This document shows positions 6,292 through 9,720 of a stretch of DNA of 9,720 nucleotides, piece after piece (position 1 is the first letter of the stretch; every line of letters begins with the position of its first letter). Position numbers and translations under genes: made by a program. A model generated the notes under the pieces. The model was given only the letters and a program-made list of their open reading frames with translations, did no database searches and was not told where the DNA came from. The stretch comes from DAOTTI01 sp034437795 (GTDB lineage Bacteria; Chloroflexota; UBA11872; UBA12225): NCBI GenBank assembly GCA_034437795.1, contig DAOTTI010000251.1, forward strand, positions 1-9,720, in the 5' to 3' direction.

Positions 6292-6361
6292 GATCAGGGA
6301 CGGTGGAACAGAGCCTGCCCGCCACTATGGGGTCAAGAATGGTGGAACAGAACCTGCCTGC
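6292..6361. repeat. Direct repeat of about 31 bp, period 39, upstream of arginase gene
   Basis: GGTGGAACAGAGCCTGCC (6302-6319) recurs as GGTGGAACAGAACCTGCC (6341-6358), with weaker similarity extending ten bases to the left (GATCAGGGAC against GGTCAAGAAT). The second copy ends about 20 bases before the arginase GTG start. These may be binding sites for a regulator or the remains of a mobile-element end; the sequence does not decide between them. Confidence 0.75.
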
Positions 6362-6379
6362 GATGCCGGAGAGACACTC

Positions 6380-7279
6380 GTGGCCACTCCGCTGATCCTC
6401 GCCCCCACCTGCGCCGGCTGCCCGGCGGCGCCCGGCCTGCGCCACGGCCCGGCGGCGGTGCTCGCCCGCCTCGATCCGGCAGCGCTCGACGTGCGCCGGC
6501 CGGATGTCGGCGACGGAACCCCGCCGGCACTGCTGCGGGCGGTGCGCCCCGTCGCCAGGCGCGTCGCGGCGGCCGGAGACGTCCCTATCATCCTGGGCGG
6601 CGACCACACCGTGGCTGTGCCGAGTGTGCTCGGCGTGCGAGATGGGCTGCGCCTGCGGTATGGCCGCGACGTCCCGCTGTTCGTCCTCTGGCTGGACGCG
6701 CATCCAGACGTCAATACCCCCGAGACGTCCCCCACCGGCAACCTGCACGGCATGGTGCTCTCCGGACTGCTGGGCGCCGGACCCCTCGCCGTCGAGGAGC
6801 CATTGCCCGCTGAGCGTGTCGTCTTGGCCGGCGTGCGCCAGTTCGATCCGGGGGAGCTGGCCTTCCTGCAGGCACGGCCGGAGATTGAGCTGTGGGACGT
6901 GGAGACGCTTCGCGGGGACGGCTGGGTGCCGGCGGCCGAGGCGCTCCTGGCGCGGGTGGCGGACGCCGGCGGGCGGCTGTACGCCAGCCTCGACCTCGAC
7001 GTGATCGACCCCGCCTATGCGCCTGGCGTGGCCGTGCCGGAGCGCCATGGGGCCCATCCGGCATCCATCATGCGCCTGCTGCGGCGGCTGCGCGAGAGCG
7101 GCCTGCTGGCCGGCGCGGACGTGGTGGAGCTCAACCCTCCGGCCGACGAGCAGGCGCGAACGGCGCAGCTAGCCGTCGAGGCGCTCCAGGCGCTCGGCGC
7201 CGTGGGGTCGGTGGCCTCCGTGGCATCCGCGGCCGCTCTTGCCGGCGGTCCGTCCCCTCTCGCTGTGGGAGAGGGCTAG
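6380..7279 (+). CDS. Arginase-type ureohydrolase
   Basis: The 299-residue product has the usual arginase length and the manganese ligands in order: GGDHT (73-77, H76), WLDAHPDVNTPETSPTGNLHG (104-124, with D106, H108, D110) and SLDLDVIDP (203-211, with D205, D207). H123 in GNLHG and E250 in VELNP match the catalytic His and guanidinium-binding Glu. NTPETSP-GN-HG is the arginase form rather than that of agmatinase, so hydrolysis of L-arginine to ornithine and urea is the likely reaction, in the cytoplasm. Oddities: the loop after the metal site reads APGVAVPERHGAHP where the family normally has PGxGTPxxGGLTxRE, and the last residues (PSPLAVGEG) and TAG come from a palindromic repeat. GTG at 6380 is supported by GGAGA seven bases upstream. 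A related guanidino-compound hydrolase is possible because of the changed loop. Confidence 0.85.
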   Translation: MATPLILAPTCAGCPAAPGLRHGPAAVLARLDPAALDVRRPDVGDGTPPALLRAVRPVARRVAAAGDVPIILGGDHTVAVPSVLGVRDGLRLRYGRDVPLFVLWLDAHPDVNTPETSPTGNLHGMVLSGLLGAGPLAVEEPLPAERVVLAGVRQFDPGELAFLQARPEIELWDVETLRGDGWVPAAEALLARVADAGGRLYASLDLDVIDPAYAPGVAVPERHGAHPASIMRLLRRLRESGLLAGADVVELNPPADEQARTAQLAVEALQALGAVGSVASVASAAALAGGPSPLAVGEG

Positions 7280-7345
7280 GGTGAGGGCTCCTTCCGGACG
7301 TTCCCTCTCCTACAGGGAGAGGAGTAGGGTGAGGGCTTCGCTCGC
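7247..7345 (-). repeat. Two tandem palindromic repeat units across the arginase 3' end
   Basis: On the minus strand two units occur in tandem, each starting with AGCCCTCACCCTA (plus positions about 7324-7337 and 7276-7289) and followed by a stem. The stems are CCTCTCC/GGAGAGG (7304-7310 and 7316-7322) around TACAG, and CCCTCTC/GAGAGGG (7255-7261 and 7269-7275). The second stem lies inside the arginase reading frame and supplies its final codons, with the TAG at 7277-7279. Same family as the clusters at 718-784, 4720-4855 and 8944-9048. Confidence 0.85.
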
Positions 7346-7527
7346 GAATGATCCAGGCTAGCCCACCTTCCGGTGGCACGACACTACTGGCACTGCCGGC
7401 ACTGGTTGTCCTTCCCCTATCCGCTGCTGAAGCGCACAGGATAGGCGCGCCTGCCCCGACAAGCCTGCAGAGGTATCACGCGCTGCACAGGGCTTTCCCA
7501 GGCAGTGCGCCGTTGTACGCTGCGCGC
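7280..7527. other. Convergent intergenic gap between arginase and serC
   Basis: The first 65 bp are the remaining palindromic repeats. In the rest, CCTATCC (7416-7422) and GGATAGG (7439-7445) form a 7-bp inverted repeat with a 16-base loop, a weak hairpin at best. No gene is supported: a plus-strand frame starting at 7348 is mostly antisense to serC. No T-tract follows any hairpin. Confidence 0.5.
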
Positions 7528-8655
7528 TCAGGCATGGCGCTGCGCGAACTCGCGCATCAGGCCGGCCAGGGCCTGCACCCAGTCCACCTGCACGGCGTTA
7601 TAGCAGGACACGCGGATGCCGCCGACGCTGCGGTGGCCCTTCAGCCCCACCATCTGGCGCTGCGCTGCCTCCGCCAGGAAGCGTTCCTCCAGCTCCGCCG
7701 TGGGCAGCCGGAACACCACGTTCATCACCGACCGGCTGGCGGGCTGGACCGGGCAGCGGTAGAACTCCGGATAGGCGTCGATGACGCCGTAGAGCAGGGC
7801 GGCCTTCTGGCGGTTCCAGGACTCGATCTGCGCCAGCCCGCCCACGTCCTTGATCCACTGCAGCACGTTGCGCACCATGTAGATGGCAAACGTCGGGGGC
7901 GTGTTGTAGAGCGAGTTGTGGGCGGCGTAGGTGCGATATTGGAAGACGAGCGGGATGTCCCGCCGGCCGCCCTCTATCAGCGCCTGGTCAGCGATCGCGA
8001 CCAGCACCCCGCTGGGGCCGATGTTCTTCTGCGCGCCGGCGTAGAGTAAGCCGAAGCGAGTGACGTCAATCTTGCGCCACAGGAAGTCGCTGGACATGTC
8101 GCACACCGCCGGCACCGGCCCAAAGTCGGGGAAGGCGGCGCCCGGTGCGGCCGCGAACTGGACCCCATGGATCGTCTCATTGCTGGTCAGGTGCACGTAG
8201 GCCGCCTGCGGATCGAGGTCGATCTCCCCTGCAGACGGCACGCGCGTGTAGGTCCTGGCCTTGCCTTCCCCGGTCCCCGTGTCCGCCGCCACCCGCACCT
8301 CGGCGCCGCTCTGGGCGGCCACCAGTTGCGCCTCGGCGTAGGCCTTCTCGCTCCAGGCGCCGGTAATCAGGTAGTCTGCTCGCCGGCCGGCCGGCAGCAG
8401 GTTCATCGGCACCTGCGCAAACTGCTGGGAGGCGCCGCCCTGTAGAAAGAGCACCTGGTAGCGCGCCGGAATGCCGAGCAGCTCGCGCAGGAGGGCGATG
8501 GCCTCGTCGTGGACCGCCTCGTAGACCCCGCCGCGGTGGCTATGCTCCATAATGGACATGCCCGTGCCGGCGAAGTCCAGCAGCTCATCCCGCGCCCGCT
8601 CCAGCGCCGGTAGCGGCAGGGCGGCAGGGCCGGGGTTAAAGTTCATCGCACGCAT
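7528..8655 (-). CDS. serC: Phosphoserine aminotransferase
   Basis: The 375-residue product is a full-length SerC, the PLP enzyme that converts 3-phosphohydroxypyruvate and glutamate to phosphoserine and 2-oxoglutarate in serine synthesis (and may act in pyridoxine synthesis). Motifs in order: MNFNPGPAALPLP (4-16), GTGMSIMEHSHRGG (30-43), FLQGGASQQFAQVPMNLL (70-87), SNETIHGVQF (158-167), VCDMSSDFLWRKID (184-197), YAGAQKNIGPSG (205-216) with K210 as the PLP lysine, HNSLYNTPPTF (246-256) and GLKGHRSVGGIRVS (337-350). The start is uncertain between ATG 8655 (MRAMNF) and ATG 8646 (MNF); neither has a Shine-Dalgarno. The frame continues upstream to 8952 but that part is Arg/Gly/Ala-rich and has no family match. 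No serA or serB is nearby. It converges with the arginase gene. Confidence 0.95.
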   Translation of the reverse strand: MRAMNFNPGPAALPLPALERARDELLDFAGTGMSIMEHSHRGGVYEAVHDEAIALLRELLGIPARYQVLFLQGGASQQFAQVPMNLLPAGRRADYLITGAWSEKAYAEAQLVAAQSGAEVRVAADTGTGEGKARTYTRVPSAGEIDLDPQAAYVHLTSNETIHGVQFAAAPGAAFPDFGPVPAVCDMSSDFLWRKIDVTRFGLLYAGAQKNIGPSGVLVAIADQALIEGGRRDIPLVFQYRTYAAHNSLYNTPPTFAIYMVRNVLQWIKDVGGLAQIESWNRQKAALLYGVIDAYPEFYRCPVQPASRSVMNVVFRLPTAELEERFLAEAAQRQMVGLKGHRSVGGIRVSCYNAVQVDWVQALAGLMREFAQRHA

Positions 8656-8943
8656 CACGTTGATCGCATATCGCCTGTCGCGTTGCTCTCTGGGGCCGGC
8701 CAGGCGCCGGTGGCCTTCCACCGTCCGTCCCGCGCCCCGCCGGCGATGGACCGGGCCCTGGCCCCTATCCCTGCCCGCCCCGCCCGGCGCCCCTGCCGGT
8801 GCCGCGCACCCCGCCGCCGGCCCACGGTCCGCCAGTGATGGTACCGCGCCGCCCCGCAAGATGCGCCTCGCCCGTACCTTCGCGCCTCTGTGCCCCTGCG
8901 CCGCACCTGGCCAATGCCAGTGGCCTGGCTTATTCCCGCGCGG

Positions 8944-9048
8944 AGCCCTCACCCACAGGGAGAGGGGATGGTCCCAAAGGAGCCCTCACCGCCGCCCGCT
9001 CCGCGCGCTCTGGCTCTCCCAGAGGGAGAGGGAATGCCTCGCCGGCAG
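8944..9048 (+). repeat. Palindromic repeat cluster including long unit, copy B
   Basis: A short unit starts at 8944 (GAGCCCTCACCCACAGGGAG). The 67-bp long unit at 8982-9048 follows. It holds GCCCTCACC, the GCCGCCCGCTCCGCG insert also seen in copy A, and CTCTCCC/GGGAGAG arms (9014-9020 and 9024-9030) around AGA. It is the inverted partner of 718-784, so the two long units flank an 8.2-kb block of six genes in opposite orientation. Confidence 0.8.
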
Positions 9049-9184
9049 GTTGCCTGGCCCGAGCCTTGGCCCGCGCGGGGCCCCTCGCCTGCCCATTGCT
9101 GGTGGCCCGATGCCACCTGGGTGGCCGCGCCGTTGTACCTGAACGGCCAGAATGGAGGCCCAAAACTGGCTCTGGCCAGAATTC

Positions 9185-9208
9185 CTCTTGTGATTCCTTT
9201 CACAAGAG
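9185..9208. promoter_or_regulatory. CRP/FNR-type palindrome TGTGA-N6-TCACA
   Basis: CTCTTGTGA (9185-9193) and its exact reverse complement TCACAAGAG (9200-9208) surround a six-base spacer. The inner TGTGA-N6-TCACA equals the known CRP-class consensus core, with four further matching pairs outside. It lies 98 bases before the sigma ATG and overlaps the candidate -35. A CRP-family activator or repressor is a reasonable inference; no such gene is in the window. Confidence 0.6.
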
Positions 9209-9217
9209 CGCTATCCT
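9188..9217 (+). promoter_or_regulatory. Candidate promoter of the sigma factor gene
   Basis: TTGTGA (9188-9193) and TATCCT (9212-9217), 18 bp apart, each match four of six bases of the housekeeping -35 and -10 boxes. A second -10-like TATGCT lies at 9231-9236 without a -35 partner. The -35 sits inside the CRP-like palindrome, so binding there would affect this promoter. Confidence 0.35.
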
Positions 9218-9306
9218 AGGGAATTGGCGCTATGCTTTGGAGTTGAGGTAAGGAGAATACGCCGGTGCGCTAGCGGCCGGTATGCCGAGAGGGTGAGCAT
9301 CTGAAC

Positions 9307-9720
9307 ATGGGAAGAGGGAGAGACAGCGACCTGAGTAGCGGATCACGCTCGCATTTTGAGCTCCACCTGCTCGATGTGGACGAGCCGGACATCGAACTCG
9401 TCCCAGCCGAACCGGAGATCACCCAGGAGATCGCCTGGGAGTACGGCGCCGACCTGCCGGACCTCCCTGAAGAGGCGGTCACGCCGGAGCAGCTGGACTC
9501 TGCCGAAGCGCTTTACATGCGCGACATCCGGCGCTACAACCTGCTCACGCCGGAGGAGGAGATCACGCTGGCGGAGACGCGGGAGATCGGCGAAGCCGCG
9601 GCGGAGCAGCTACGCCGGCTACCGCCGGATGACCCGCGGCGGGCGGAGCTGGAGCCGCTGGCCCGCGCCGGGGCCGCCGCGCGGCGGCGCCTGATCGAGT
9701 GCAACCTGCGCCTGGTCGTC
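9307..9720 (+). CDS. RNA polymerase sigma-70 factor, RpoD/SigA type (3' truncated)
   Basis: The frame from ATG 9307 stays open to the window end (138 residues), so only the N-terminal part is present. Residues 65-92 (SAEALYMRDIRRYNLLTPEE and following) are sigma region 1.2, and LIECNLRLVV (129-138) begins region 2.1, the form typical of primary and group 2 sigma factors. The preceding 64 residues are strongly acidic (many Asp/Glu between 18 and 63) and too short for a classical region 1.1. Regions 2.4 and 4, which read -10 and -35 boxes, lie beyond the edge, so primary versus alternative role cannot be settled. An in-frame TAG at 9271 and no earlier ATG/GTG after it support the start. GAGGGTGA lies 11 or more bases upstream, a weak and distant ribosome site. 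Expression may be controlled through the upstream CRP-like palindrome. Confidence 0.9.
   Translation, partial: MGRGRDSDLSSGSRSHFELHLLDVDEPDIELVPAEPEITQEIAWEYGADLPDLPEEAVTPEQLDSAEALYMRDIRRYNLLTPEEEITLAETREIGEAAAEQLRRLPPDDPRRAELEPLARAGAAARRRLIECNLRLVV

Larger units (their letters stand above)
5964..6379. other. 416-bp divergent intergenic region, repeat-rich
   Basis: This region separates the DUF3500 start (minus) from the arginase start (plus). It contains the ribosome site of DUF3500, three iterons (5998-6042), a 15-bp inverted repeat spanning 6041-6140, and a direct repeat of period 39 (6292-6361). Frames at 6045-6248 (plus) and 6017-6220 (minus) are 67 codons each, overlap the repeats and look non-coding; the first contains SWSNGQTHG, faintly like the C-terminus of ISL3-type transposases. 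No tRNA or terminator is seen. Base composition at 6100-6240 is less GC-rich than the flanking genes. Confidence 0.55.
8656..9306. other. 651-bp divergent gap between serC and the sigma gene
   Basis: Both neighbouring genes start outward from this gap. The serC-proximal part (8656-8936) is very GC-rich and open on the minus strand in frame with serC, but with no protein-like pattern. Palindromic repeats lie at 8944-9048. From about 9140 the composition becomes AT-richer, with the CRP-like palindrome at 9185-9208 and a promoter-like pair for the sigma gene. AAGGAG at 9250-9255 is followed by GTG CGC TAG, in frame with the sigma gene but closed, so it is not its start. Confidence 0.55.

Noticed and set aside
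6838..6852. tRNA T-arm-like GTTCGATCC
   Set aside because: It is inside the arginase coding sequence and no acceptor or anticodon arm can be built around it.
7348..8049. 233-codon plus-strand frame
   Set aside because: Mostly antisense to serC; open because of high GC, with no recognisable domain.
8656..8952. N-terminal extension of the SerC frame by 99 codons
   Set aside because: Arg/Gly/Ala-rich and unlike any SerC; the family normally begins close to NFNPGPAALP.
9265..9273. Regulatory mini-ORF GTG CGC TAG after AAGGAG
   Set aside because: Two codons only; could be chance, so kept as a remark and not called as a gene.
9356..9694. 112-codon plus-strand frame
   Set aside because: Out-of-frame shadow of the sigma factor gene; Ser/Arg-rich with no family pattern.

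Overview
This is a GC-rich bacterial chromosomal window with six complete protein genes, two genes cut by the window edges, and several clusters of short palindromic repeats. No RNA gene, intact insertion sequence, phage gene or CRISPR array is visible. Gene content, high GC and a sigma factor with a short acidic N-terminus would fit a Chloroflexota-like or another GC-rich, partly uncultivated lineage, but nothing here fixes the taxonomy.

Layout: (1) 2-694 (+), C-terminal part of a thiamine-pyrophosphate enzyme of the acetolactate synthase-like superfamily. (2) 907-1884 (-), an ornithine cyclodeaminase/mu-crystallin family protein, divergent across 42 bp from (3) 1927-3108 (+), a monomeric sarcosine oxidase/N-methyl-amino-acid oxidase type flavoprotein. 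(4) 3310-4716 (+), a stand-alone FIST-domain sensor. (5) 4935-5963 (-), a DUF3500 protein with a strong ribosome binding site and three 16-bp iterons upstream. (6) 6380-7279 (+), an arginase-type ureohydrolase. (7) 7528-8655 (-), phosphoserine aminotransferase SerC. (8) 9307-9720 (+), the N-terminal part of an RpoD/SigA-type sigma factor, open at the window end.

The common theme is amino-acid and amine nitrogen: arginine hydrolysis, oxidation of secondary amines or N-methyl amino acids, imine reduction or amino-acid cyclisation, serine synthesis, and a FIST protein of a family proposed to sense small ligands such as amino acids. The genes are mostly convergent or divergent single units rather than one operon, so any joint pathway is inference.

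The most distinctive non-coding signal is a family of short repeats with the boxes GCCCTCACC and CTCTCCC/GGGAGAG. It occupies all three convergent gene gaps (695-906, 4717-4934, 7280-7527) and also the SerC/sigma gap. One copy forms the last codons and the stop of the arginase gene. Other sites worth checking are a CRP-type TGTGA-N6-TCACA palindrome before the sigma gene, a TACAATTGTA palindrome before the FIST gene, three iterons before the DUF3500 gene, a 15-bp inverted repeat at 6041-6140, and a 39-bp-period direct repeat before the arginase gene. I see no complete new defence or mobile system. DUF3500 and the divergent oxidase/reductase pair are the best candidates for undescribed biochemistry.
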